This document shows positions 1 to 25,000 of a stretch of DNA of 64,000 nucleotides, one piece after another. Made by a program: the position numbers and the translations under genes. Each line of letters begins with the position of its first letter. Within the stretch, counting starts at the first letter, position 1. Origin of the DNA: Micromonospora sp. WMMD961 (GTDB taxonomy: Bacteria; Actinomycetota; Actinomycetes; Mycobacteriales; Micromonosporaceae); assembly GCF_029626145.1 (NCBI RefSeq), contig NZ_JARUBJ010000002.1, positions 3,135,501-3,199,500 of the forward strand, in the 5' to 3' direction. The notes below the pieces were generated by a model. The model was not told where the DNA came from. It did not search any database and was given only the letters and a program-made list of their open reading frames with translations.

Positions 1-1
1 C

Positions 2-340
2 TCGTACCCCCCGGCCGACGCGGTGCTCGGCCGGTGGATACCCGAACTGCTCGACGGCCTGGACCTGGACGCCGCGGCGGTGCCCGACGAGCGGTACCTC
101 GCCTGGGCGTCCTACATCCGCCACTACGGCGACTTCGAGCCGTTGCCCAGCAGCGCACCGACCCTGCTGGTCCGCGCCGGGGAGCCGCTCGGCACGGTGC
201 CGGAGGACCGCGACTGGCGGCCGACCTGGCAGCACCCGCACACGATGGCGGACGCCACCGGAAACCACTTCACGATGCTCGGCGACCACGTCGGTCGCAC
301 CGCCCAGACAGTGCACGACTGGCTGACCACGACCCTGTGA
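2..340 (+). CDS. C-terminal end of a modular PKS (thioesterase domain), 5' truncated by the window edge
   Basis: Only the last 112 codons are present; the reading frame is open from base 2 and stops at TGA 338-340. The protein reads like the end of an actinobacterial type I PKS thioesterase domain. It has a lid/core segment around YLAWASYIRHYGDFEP, the strand PTLLVRAGEPLG, and GNHFTML near the C-terminus, which in this family carries the catalytic histidine. By family knowledge such a TE releases the finished chain from the last ACP, usually as a macrolactone. The catalytic Ser and Asp lie upstream and are not visible. The type II TE gene starts 13 bp downstream, which suggests co-transcription. 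A GTG at 23 could be mistaken for a start, but the homologous frame extends to the left edge. A free-standing TE of another type cannot be fully excluded from this fragment. Confidence 0.85.
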   Translation, partial: SYPPADAVLGRWIPELLDGLDLDAAAVPDERYLAWASYIRHYGDFEPLPSSAPTLLVRAGEPLGTVPEDRDWRPTWQHPHTMADATGNHFTMLGDHVGRTAQTVHDWLTTTL

Positions 341-353
341 AACGGAGACTTCG

Positions 354-1109
354 ATGACGATCACGACAGCTACCGTCGACACCAGCCTGTGGCTGCGCCG
401 GTTCCACCCGGCGCCCGACGCGCCGGTGCGCCTGGTCTGCCTGCCGCATGCCGGTGGATCGGCCAGTTACTATCACCCGGTCTCGCGCGCCCTGACCGGC
501 GTCGAGGTGCTCGCGGTGCAGTACCCCGGCCGGCAGGACCGTCGCGCCGAGCCGTGCATCGACACCGTCCACGGCCTGGCCACCCGGGTCGCGGAGCAGG
601 TCGCCACCCTCGCCGACCGTCCGATCGCCCTGTTCGGCCACAGCATGGGTGCCTCGGTCGCCTTCGAGGTGGCCCGGCTCCTCGAGGAGGACGGCATCGT
701 CCTGAAGCACCTGTTCGCCTCCGGGCGGCGCGCGCCGTCGCGCCACCGTGAGGAGCACATCCACCAGCTGGGCGACAACGGCCTGATCGCGGAGATGCGC
801 CGGCTCAACGGCACCGAGGGCAAACTGCTCGACGACGACGAGCTGATCCGGATGATCATCGGGGCGATCCGCAACGACTACAAGGCGGCGGAGACCTATG
901 TGTACCGTCCCGGTCCGCCGCTGTCCTGCCCGATCACGGTCCTGACCGGCGACTCGGACCCGAAGGTGACAGTGGACGAGGCCGATTCCTGGCGGACGCA
1001 CACCACCGGCCCCTACTCGATGAAAGTTTATAGGGGTGGTCACTTCTACCTGAACAACCACCAGACGGACATACTGGAGACCATTGTGGATCGCCTGACG
1101 TCAGGCTGA
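354..1109 (+). CDS. Type II thioesterase (PKS editing hydrolase), 251 aa
   Basis: This is a cytoplasmic alpha/beta-hydrolase of the external thioesterase family. By family knowledge it hydrolyses aberrant acyl groups, such as acetyl groups left by premature decarboxylation, from ACP phosphopantetheine arms. The opening LVCLPHAGGSASYY is diagnostic of the family. The nucleophile motif GHSMG puts the catalytic Ser at residue 97. GDSDPKV near residues 199-205 supplies the acid, and GGHFYL puts the catalytic His at residue 230. The length is typical (about 250 aa). The start ATG 354 is preceded by GGAG at 344-347 with 6-nt spacing. The gene sits 13 bp after the TE-ending PKS fragment and 43 bp before the ABC ATPase start, so it is probably in the same operon. 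Confidence 0.95.
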   Translation: MTITTATVDTSLWLRRFHPAPDAPVRLVCLPHAGGSASYYHPVSRALTGVEVLAVQYPGRQDRRAEPCIDTVHGLATRVAEQVATLADRPIALFGHSMGASVAFEVARLLEEDGIVLKHLFASGRRAPSRHREEHIHQLGDNGLIAEMRRLNGTEGKLLDDDELIRMIIGAIRNDYKAAETYVYRPGPPLSCPITVLTGDSDPKVTVDEADSWRTHTTGPYSMKVYRGGHFYLNNHQTDILETIVDRLTSG

Positions 1110-1142
1110 CGACGACGCCGGCTTGACCAGTCCGAGACTTCC

Positions 1143-1147
1143 GGAGG
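1143..1147 (+). promoter_or_regulatory. Ribosome binding site fixing the ABC ATPase start at GTG 1153
   Basis: GGAGG lies 5 nt before GTG 1153. The frame is also open from a TTG at 1123, which would add ten residues but has no comparable Shine-Dalgarno. The GTG start is therefore preferred. Confidence 0.7.
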
Positions 1148-1152
1148 TACCA

Positions 1153-1923
1153 GTGACAACCCCGACACCCACGCCGGCTCTGCGGCTCATCGGGCTGTCC
1201 AAGGCATTCGGTGACAAGCGCGCCGTCGATCATGTCGACTTGGAGGTTCCGGGCGGCTCGTTCTTCGGGCTGGTCGGTCCCAACGGGGCCGGCAAGACCA
1301 CATCGCTGTCCATGGCCGTCGGGCTGCTGCGCCCGGACAGCGGTCGCGCCGAGATCTTCGGTGTCGACGTCTGGGCCGACCCGGTCCGCGCCAAGGAGCT
1401 GATCGGCGTCCTCCCCGACGGCCTCGGTATGCCGGAACGGCTCACCGGCCGGGAGGTGCTCACCTACCTGGGTCTGCTGCGGGGCATGGAACCCGAGGCG
1501 GTGGCCGAGCGCAGCCAGGAGCTGCTGGAGGTCCTCGAACTCGACCGGGCCGACAGCACCCTGGTCCTGGAGTACTCGACCGGCATGCGGAAGAAGATCG
1601 GCCTGGCCACGGCGTTGCTGCACGCACCGAAGCTGCTGGTCCTGGACGAGCCCCTGGAGGCCGTCGACCCCGTCTCGGCGGCGACGATCAAGGTGATCCT
1701 CCAGCGGTTCGTCGCCGCTGGCGGCTCGGTGGTCTTCTCCAGTCACGTCATGCCCGTCGTCGAGCAGCTCTGCGACCACGTCGCGGTGGTCACCGGCGGT
1801 CGGGTGGTCGCCTCGGGGCCGCTCGACGAGGTCCGCGGCGGCAGCTCCCTGGAGAACCGGTTCGTCGACCTGGTCGGCGGCCAGCCGGTGAGCGCGGGGG
1901 AGCTGTCATGGTTGGCATCCTGA
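1153..1923 (+). CDS. ABC transporter ATP-binding protein, 256 aa
   Basis: This is the nucleotide-binding subunit of an ABC-2-type exporter. It would hydrolyse ATP at the inner face of the membrane to drive the permease encoded next. Visible motifs, counted from the GTG at 1153, are Walker A GPNGAGKTT (residues 42-50), a divergent signature YSTGMRKK (141-148) in place of LSGGQ, Walker B LLVLDEP (161-167), and the switch His in SSHVM (H198). The Q-loop position reads GVLPDG, with Asp where Gln or Glu is usual. The start is set by GGAGG at 1143-1147. The stop overlaps the permease start by 16 bp, so the two are translationally coupled. Its position between the PKS release enzymes and the P450 suggests export of, or self-protection from, the polyketide. 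That role is inferred; the substrate is unknown. Confidence 0.92.
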   Translation: MTTPTPTPALRLIGLSKAFGDKRAVDHVDLEVPGGSFFGLVGPNGAGKTTSLSMAVGLLRPDSGRAEIFGVDVWADPVRAKELIGVLPDGLGMPERLTGREVLTYLGLLRGMEPEAVAERSQELLEVLELDRADSTLVLEYSTGMRKKIGLATALLHAPKLLVLDEPLEAVDPVSAATIKVILQRFVAAGGSVVFSSHVMPVVEQLCDHVAVVTGGRVVASGPLDEVRGGSSLENRFVDLVGGQPVSAGELSWLAS

Positions 1924-3860
1924 TCCGGATGAAGCTGGCCGTTCTGCGGCACTCGATGACCGGGCAGCGCGCCGCCGACATGATCGGTGGCGGCGTGCTG
2001 GGCCTGGTTCTCGCCGGCGGCACGATCTGGCTCGCCCTGCGCGACTGGCCGGTCGACGGCCTGCCGCTCGACCTGGTCGGCGCGGCGTTCGCGATCTGGA
2101 TGATCGGCTGGCTGTTCGGCCCGGTGCTGTTCGGTGGCGGCGACGAGACGCTGCGCCCGGAACACCTGGCGTTGCTGCCGATCCCGCCACGCCGGCTCGC
2201 CTTCGGTCTGCTCGCCGTCGCGTTCGTCGGCGTCGCCCCGGTGGTCAGCCTGGTGGCCTTCACCGCGCTGATCGTCGTGGCCCTTCCGGTCGGTGGCGCC
2301 GCCGCGCTGATCGCGGTGCCGGTGGTGTTCCTGCAGCTGTTGTTCGTGGTGCTCGCCTCCCGGTTCGTCACCGCCGCGCTCAGCACGCTGATGCGCGCCA
2401 AGATCGGCGCGGTGCTGGCCGCCGTGATCAGCGGCGGCATCCTGGCGCTCACGCACACCGGCTGGGTGCTCAAACCCACCATCCAGTACGCCCTCACCGC
2501 CGGCTTCCCGGACAACCTGGCGGACTGGGTGCGTCGGCTGCCGTCCGGCTGGGGCATCGTCGCGGTGGAGGCCGCCGGACGTGGTGACTGGCTGCTGGCC
2601 GCCGCCGTGCCGGCGGGGTTCGCCGTGCTCAGCGTGCTGGCCATGCTCGGTTGGTCCGCGTTGCTGGTCCGCCGGCTCAGCCACCGCAGCGCCAGCGGCC
2701 GGCCGGCCCGGGGCCGAACCGCTGCCCAGCAGATCCGGGGTGGCGGCACGCGAGCCGTCGTGGGTCGTGAGCTGCGCACCGCGTCCCGCGACCTGATGCG
2801 CTTTCACTACCTGGTCTTCTCGCTGGTCTACGCGTTCGCGTTCTGCCTGCTGCCGCTGATGGTCGACCTGCCGATCTTCGTACCGTTTATCGGTGTCGCG
2901 TTCGGCATCTGGGCCGCCGCCATCTCCGCCAACCTGTACGGCGAGGACGGCACGGTGATCTGGCAGACCGTGCTCACCCCGGGGGCCGCCCGCCGGGACG
3001 TCCGTGGCCGGCAACTCGCCTGGCTACTGCTGACCGCCCCGGCGGTCGTGGTCCTCAGCGTCGTACCCACAGTGCTCAGCGGCCAGACCTGGGCCTGGCC
3101 GTGGCTGGCCGCTCTGGTTCCGGCCCTGCTCGGCGGCGGCGCCGGCGTCATCGTGCTGATCTCGGTGCTGCGGCCGGTGCCGATGACCGACCCGCACAAG
3201 CGCAGCGGCAACCTCCTGGAGAACGGCACCGACTTCACCCAGGTGCTGCTCATGCTGGTGCTGGTCGCGGCCACCGCCGCCCCCGCCTACCTCACCGTCC
3301 GCTACGGCCCGGACTGGGCGGGCGCCGGAGTCGGCCTGGTCACCGGCGTCGTGCTGGCCTGGCTGCTCGGCGACTTCGCGGCCAAGCACCTGGAGGCCAC
3401 CGGCCCCGACCTGCTCGCCACCATGCGGGCCGCCACCTCCCGCAAGAGCAACCTCACCGGCGACGTCGACTGGGACCAGATCACCGCGTCCCTCGGCGGG
3501 GTGGATCTCGGCGAGAGTCGCCTCGGCATCGAGAAGGCGTCGCCGGCGCGCCGCGCCGCCGTCTACGTGTGCTTCACCGTCTGCTGGGTCCCGCTGATCG
3601 CACAGGGTGTGGTCCCGGCGATCCTGAAGTACAGCGACCCCGACCGCGACTCGTGGTTCGTGGCCCGGCTCGTCCCCGAGGCGCTGCACTGGCCGGTCGT
3701 CGGCGTGATGGTCCTGCTCGGCCTGGGTCTCATCGCCGCGGGCTTCCACCAGCTGCGGATGGGCCGCGCGGAGAGCCGTCAGGCGACGGTGGACCGTGCC
3801 GGCCTCGCCGCCCCGGTGGTGACCCGGCAACCCGAGAAGGTGGACGAGCTGAACCACTGA
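1908..3860 (+). CDS. ABC transporter permease, large multi-span membrane protein, 650 aa
   Basis: This is a membrane protein with roughly 12 hydrophobic segments by eye. They include stretches near residues 20-45, 60-85, 95-160, 165-185, 225-250, 295-345, 360-385, 395-420, 440-465, 475-495, 545-570 and 595-620. Arg-rich cytoplasmic loops separate them, for example around residues 255-285. No ATPase motifs are present. It overlaps the ATPase gene by 16 bp (ATG 1908 lies inside the upstream gene, with GGGGGAG at 1896-1902 before it) and so forms the matching transmembrane half. At 650 aa it is longer than single-domain ABC-2 permeases (about 250-300 aa) and may represent two fused halves. I could not recognise a named subfamily. 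The likely role is export of the cluster product or a precursor (inferred). The gene ends 10 bp before a strong hairpin. Confidence 0.85.
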   Translation: MVGILIRMKLAVLRHSMTGQRAADMIGGGVLGLVLAGGTIWLALRDWPVDGLPLDLVGAAFAIWMIGWLFGPVLFGGGDETLRPEHLALLPIPPRRLAFGLLAVAFVGVAPVVSLVAFTALIVVALPVGGAAALIAVPVVFLQLLFVVLASRFVTAALSTLMRAKIGAVLAAVISGGILALTHTGWVLKPTIQYALTAGFPDNLADWVRRLPSGWGIVAVEAAGRGDWLLAAAVPAGFAVLSVLAMLGWSALLVRRLSHRSASGRPARGRTAAQQIRGGGTRAVVGRELRTASRDLMRFHYLVFSLVYAFAFCLLPLMVDLPIFVPFIGVAFGIWAAAISANLYGEDGTVIWQTVLTPGAARRDVRGRQLAWLLLTAPAVVVLSVVPTVLSGQTWAWPWLAALVPALLGGGAGVIVLISVLRPVPMTDPHKRSGNLLENGTDFTQVLLMLVLVAATAAPAYLTVRYGPDWAGAGVGLVTGVVLAWLLGDFAAKHLEATGPDLLATMRAATSRKSNLTGDVDWDQITASLGGVDLGESRLGIEKASPARRAAVYVCFTVCWVPLIAQGVVPAILKYSDPDRDSWFVARLVPEALHWPVVGVMVLLGLGLIAAGFHQLRMGRAESRQATVDRAGLAAPVVTRQPEKVDELNH

Positions 3861-3870
3861 GCACGACGAG

Positions 3871-3906
3871 GAAAGGGCTCGGCCACCGAAGTTGCCGAGC
3901 CCTTTC
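3871..3906. terminator. Perfect 13-bp hairpin between convergent genes, probable bidirectional terminator
   Basis: The left arm GAAAGGGCTCGGC (3871-3883) and right arm GCCGAGCCCTTTC (3894-3906) are exact inverse complements around a 10-nt loop. The hairpin lies 10 bp after the permease stop and 12 bp before the P450 stop on the other strand. There is no long U tract, but the AAA/TTT stem ends resemble actinobacterial terminators. The symmetry allows it to work for both genes. Confidence 0.85.
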
Positions 3907-3918
3907 GGGTGCCTGACG

Positions 3919-5169
3919 TCACCAGGCGACGGGCAGCTCCCGCACACCGTAGATCAGGGACTCCGAGCGCAGCGGGACGTCGTCCGCCGACCCGTGCAGG
4001 CGCAGGCCGGGGAAGCGGGTGAGGAGGGCCCGCAGGGCGATCCGGAGCTCCGCGCGGGCGAGCTGCTGACCGATGCACAGGTGTACGCCGTGACCGAAGG
4101 CGAGGTGCTGGTTGCCGGTCCGGGTCACGTCGAAGACCCCCGGGTCGGCGAAGCGGGACGGGTCGCGGTTGGCGGCGGACAGCGACAGGCTGACGCTCTC
4201 ACCGGCGCGGATGAGCTGACCGCCCACCGGCACGTCCTCGGTCGCCAGGCGGGTCACGCCGAACTGGAACGTCGGCAGGTAGCGGAGCAACTCCTCGACG
4301 GCGTCCGGCACCCGGTCCAGGTCGGCGCGCAGGACGGCCAGCTGCTCGGGGTTGGTGAGCAGCGCGAACACGCCGAGGCTGAGCTGGTTGGCGGTCGTCT
4401 CGTGGCCACCGACGAGCAGCAGCATGGCGATGCTGGTCAGCTCCTCGTCGGTGAGCGGCTCGTCGTCCGAGTCGTGGATCAGGCCGGAGATCAGCGCGCC
4501 GTCCGGCTCGTCGTGTTTCGCCGCGACCAGGGCCGCCAGGTACTGCCGCAGGTTCCACGCGGACATCCCGACCTCCATCGGGGTGGCGTCGGTGCGCAGC
4601 ATCGCCGCGGTCAGCGTCTGGAACTGCTCGCGCTCGGCGTACGGGACGCCCAGCAACTCGCAGATGACCAGCGAGGGAATCGGCAGGGCGAAGTCCCGGA
4701 CCAGGTCGGCGGGCGGGCCGGCGGCCTCGATCGCGTCGAGACGGTCGGTCACGATCTCGGAGATCCGCGGCTCCAGGGCGCGGACCCGGCGCATGGTGAA
4801 CTGACCCATCAGCATCTTGCGGTAGCGGGTGTGGTGCGGCGGGTCGACGTGGATGAAGAACGCCGGGTCCGGTGGGAGCTGCTTGGCCTCCTCCGGGATC
4901 ACCTGGATCGGGTTCGACGCCTTGAGGATGTCCGCGCTGAACCGGGTGTCGGCGAGCACCGCGCGGACGTCATCGGCCCGGGTGACCAGCCAGCCGACCG
5001 ACCCGTCCGCCATGATCAGCGGGCTGACCGGGTGCTCCTCGGCGCGCTGGAGAAGTTCGTCAGGTGGAGAGAACGGACACTTGCCGCGCTGGCGGGGCAG
5101 CGGAGCCGGCTCCCCGGTGCCCGATCCGGCCGGGGCGGGATGTTGCGTCGCACTGGTCATCGTCACCAC
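3919..5169 (-). CDS. Cytochrome P450 monooxygenase, 416 aa
   Basis: This is a soluble bacterial class I P450 that would hydroxylate or epoxidise the polyketide using electrons from a ferredoxin/reductase pair, neither of which is encoded in the window. Motifs, counted from GTG 5169, are I-helix VGGHETT (253-259, with the acid/Thr pair for O2 activation), K-helix ExxR as E293-LL-R296, PPHHTRYRK near 110-118 (C-helix), and the heme loop FGHGVHLCIG with ligand Cys365. The length is typical of the actinobacterial CYP105/107-like size class; I do not assign a family. An alternative start is ATG 5160, three codons later. It is convergent with the exporter operon and divergent from the PKS operon. 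Its position strongly suggests a tailoring role, but the site of oxidation cannot be read from the sequence. Confidence 0.95.
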   Translation of the reverse strand: MVTMTSATQHPAPAGSGTGEPAPLPRQRGKCPFSPPDELLQRAEEHPVSPLIMADGSVGWLVTRADDVRAVLADTRFSADILKASNPIQVIPEEAKQLPPDPAFFIHVDPPHHTRYRKMLMGQFTMRRVRALEPRISEIVTDRLDAIEAAGPPADLVRDFALPIPSLVICELLGVPYAEREQFQTLTAAMLRTDATPMEVGMSAWNLRQYLAALVAAKHDEPDGALISGLIHDSDDEPLTDEELTSIAMLLLVGGHETTANQLSLGVFALLTNPEQLAVLRADLDRVPDAVEELLRYLPTFQFGVTRLATEDVPVGGQLIRAGESVSLSLSAANRDPSRFADPGVFDVTRTGNQHLAFGHGVHLCIGQQLARAELRIALRALLTRFPGLRLHGSADDVPLRSESLIYGVRELPVAW

Positions 5170-5397
5170 TCATTTCCGCATGGACATTGCCTCCACGATA
5201 GGAAGAACGGGCGTTCGGGAAATGCGCCGCGACCCGGATCGGGGGTCGATCCAGGGGGATAGGGGCCGTCATCCACTGTGGCCCGCGCCCGGGGTGCGGT
5301 GCAGCCCGTAGGGGTGTCCGGCCTCCACCGACGCTCATTACCGTCCGAACCGAACGCGCCATCGGGCCGTGTGGACGAGTGGGGGCCGCGAGTCGTC
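5170..5397. promoter_or_regulatory. Divergent intergenic region between the P450 and the first PKS gene
   Basis: These 228 bp are the only sizeable non-coding gap in the window. They should hold the promoters for the P450 (leftward) and for the four-gene PKS operon (rightward). I could not identify convincing -35/-10 boxes. One small inverted repeat is visible at 5236-5252. The PKS frame stays open upstream to a GTG at 5278, but that stretch does not resemble KS sequence, so I treat it as untranslated. Confidence 0.5.
5236..5252. repeat. Short inverted repeat, possible operator
   Basis: GGATCG (5236-5241) and CGATCC (5247-5252) flank GGGGT in the divergent P450/PKS intergenic region. It is a 6-bp dyad with a 5-nt spacer, a size compatible with a repressor or activator half-site pair. 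Dyads this short are common by chance in GC-rich DNA. Confidence 0.3.
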
Positions 5398-21993
<16,596 letters not shown>

Positions 21994-22021
21994 TCCGCGC
22001 AGCGGGAACGGGGTACGTGTG

Positions 22022-25000
22022 ATGGCGAACGACGAGAAGCTGCTCGACCATCTCAAGTGGATGACCGCCGAGCTGCGGCGCAGCAAGCGGCGCCTCGAAG
22101 AGGTGGAGACGGCGGCCGGTGAACCGGTCGCGATCGTCGCGATGACCTGCCGCTACCCCGGGCGGGTCAGCACCCCGGAGCAGCTGTGGGAGCTGGTCAG
22201 CGCCGGCGGTGACGCGATCGGTGACTTCCCCGCCGACCGTGGGTGGGACGTCGACGGGCTCTACGACCCCGACCCGGACGCGAAGGGCAAGAGCTACGCC
22301 CGCGAGGGCGGTTTCCTCGCCGAGGCGGCCGACTTCGACCCGGCGCTGTTCGGCATCTCGCCACGCGAGGCACTGGCCATGGACCCGCAGCAGCGGCTGC
22401 TGCTGGAGACCGCCTGGGAGGCGTTCGAACGGGCCGGCATCCCCGCCGACAACGTTCGGGGCAGCCGGACCGGCGTGTTCGTCGGGATCAGCGGGCGCGA
22501 CTACGACACCCTGTTGCAGCGGCACACCCAGGACGGCATCGAGGGCTACCGGCTGACCGGCAGCGCGGCCAGCGTGCTCTCCGGGCGGATCGCGTACCAG
22601 TTCGGTCTGGAGGGGCCGGCGGTCACCATCGACACCGCCTGCTCGGCCTCGCTGGTCGCGCTGCACCTGGCGGTCCAGTCGCTGCGGCAGCAGGAGTGCT
22701 CCCTCGCCCTCGCCGGCGGTGCCACGGTGCTCGCCACCCCGGAGGCGTTCGTCGAGTTCAGCCGCCAGCGCGGTCTGGCCCCGGACGGCCGGTGCAAGCC
22801 GTTCGCCGCCGCCGCCGACGGCACCGGCTGGTCCGAGGGCGCCGGTCTGCTCCTGCTGGAACGGCTCTCCGACGCCCGCCGCAACGGCCACCCGGTGCTC
22901 GCCGTCGTCAGGGGCACGGCGGTCAACTCCGACGGCGCGTCCAACGGTCTCACCGCCCCCAACGGGCCCGCCCAGCAACGCGTCATCCGGGCCGCGCTCG
23001 CCAACGCCCGACTCACCGCGGCCGACGTCGACCTGGTCGAGGCGCACGGAACCGGAACCCGGCTCGGCGACCCGATCGAGGCGCAGGCGCTGCTCGCCAC
23101 CTACGGTCAGAGCCGCCCGGCCGGCGAACCACTCTGGCTCGGCTCGCTCAAGTCCAACCTCGGCCACACCCAGGCCGCCGCCGGGGTCGGCGGCGTGATG
23201 AAGACGGTGCTCGCGCTGCGGGCCGGTGTCATGCCGCGCACCCTGCACGTCGACGAGCCCACCCCACACGTGGACTGGACCGCCGGGAACGTCCAACTGC
23301 TCACCACGGAGCGCCGCTGGGCGCCGGGGGAGCGACCGCGACGCGCCGCCGTCTCCGCGTTCGGCATCAGCGGCACCAACGCCCACGCGATCATCGAGGA
23401 GGCCCCGGCGCCGGACGCCGCGACGGCACCCGAGCCGGCCGCCACCGACCCGGTCTGGGTGCTCACCGGTCACACCCCGCAGGCGCTGCGGGCCCAGGCC
23501 GGGCGTCTCAGCGCCTTCGCTGTCGACTCCGGAGCCGACCCCACCGACATCGCCCACTCGCTCGCCGCGACCCGTTCACCGCTGCCCGTCCGGGCGGTCG
23601 TCACCGGCGTCGACCTCGCGGCGGGTCTGGCCGCCCTGGCCGACGGGAACACCACCGCCGGGGTGGTCACCGGCACGGCCCAGGAGGGCCGCACCGCGTT
23701 CCTCTTCTCCGGCCAGGGATCGCAGCGGCGGGGCATGGGCCTCGACCTCGCCGAGCGGTTCCCGGCGTACGCGCAGGCATTCGACCTGGTCTGCGTGGAA
23801 CTGGACCCGCACCTCGACCGTTCACTGCGGGAGGTGATCGCCGACGGGGTGGACCTGGACCAGACCGTCTACACGCAGGCCGCCCTGTTCGCGGTCGAGG
23901 TGGCCCTGTTCCGTCTGGTCGAGTCGTTCGGGGTCACCCCGGACTACCTGGTGGGGCACTCGATCGGCGAGATCGCCGCCGCCCACGTGGCCGGCGTGCT
24001 GTCCCTCGCCGACGCCGCGACGTTGGTGGCGGCGCGGGGCCGGCTGATGCAGGCGTTGCCGCCCGGTGGGGTGATGGTGGCGGTACGCGCCACCGAGGCC
24101 GAGGTGCTGCCGCTGCTGTCCGACGGTGTCGACATCGCCGCGGTCAACGGTCCGCGGTCGGTGGTGCTGTCCGGCTCCGCCGACGTGGTGTCGGCCGTCG
24201 CCGCCCGGTTCGACAAGTCCAAGGCGTTGACCGTCAGCCATGCCTTCCACTCGGCGCTGATGGAGCCGATGCTGGCCGAGTTCGCCCGGATGGCGAGTGC
24301 CCTGACCTACCACGACCCGGTCATCCCGGTGGTGTCCAACCTGACCGGGCAGCTCGCCGGCACGCCGGACGCCGGCTACTGGGTCCGGCACGTGCGCGGG
24401 GCGGTCCGGTTCGCCGACGGCATCACCTGGCTGCGCGGCCGGGGCGTCACCCGGTTCCTGGAGATCGGCCCGGACGGTGTGCTCACCGCGATGGCCCGGG
24501 AGAGCGACGACACCGAGGCCGCCTACCTGCCCCTGCTGCGCCGGGGGCGTCCCGAGGTGACAGCAGTGGTCACCGGGCTGGCCGAGGCGTACGTGCGGGG
24601 CGTCGCTGTGGACTGGACCGTACTGGCCCCCGGTGGCCGCCGCGTCGACCTGCCCACCTACGCGTTCCAGCAGCAACGCTACTGGCCGACCACCTGCAGC
24701 GTCACGGTCGGCGACACCCGGGGGCTCGGCCTCACCGGTGTCGACCACCCGCTGCTCGGTGCCTCCGTGGCGCTGGCCGGTGCCGACGAGCACCTCTTCA
24801 CCGGTCACTGGTCCGCCGCCGGGCACCCGTGGCTCGCCGACCACCGGGTCGCCGGGGACCTCGTCGTACCCGGCACCGCCCAGCTCGAGGCGGTGCTCGC
24901 GGTGGGCGCCGAGATCGGCTGCCCGACGGTCGAGGACCTGGTCCTGGCTACCCCGCTCGTCCTGCCGCCGGCAGGGGTGCAGGTGCAGGTCCGGGTCGAC

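Noticed and set aside
270..1061. A 263-aa minus-strand frame opposite the type II thioesterase
   Set aside because: It is a shadow of a well-supported plus-strand gene with a ribosome binding site and catalytic triad.
3892..5262. A 456-aa plus-strand frame opposite the P450
   Set aside because: The minus strand encodes a P450 with all motifs; the plus-strand translation has no family features.
5278..5397. N-terminal extension of PKS 1 from GTG 5278
   Set aside because: The 40 extra residues have no similarity to KS or docking sequence, and the stretch occupies the likely promoter region. ATG 5398 fits the usual distance to the KS.
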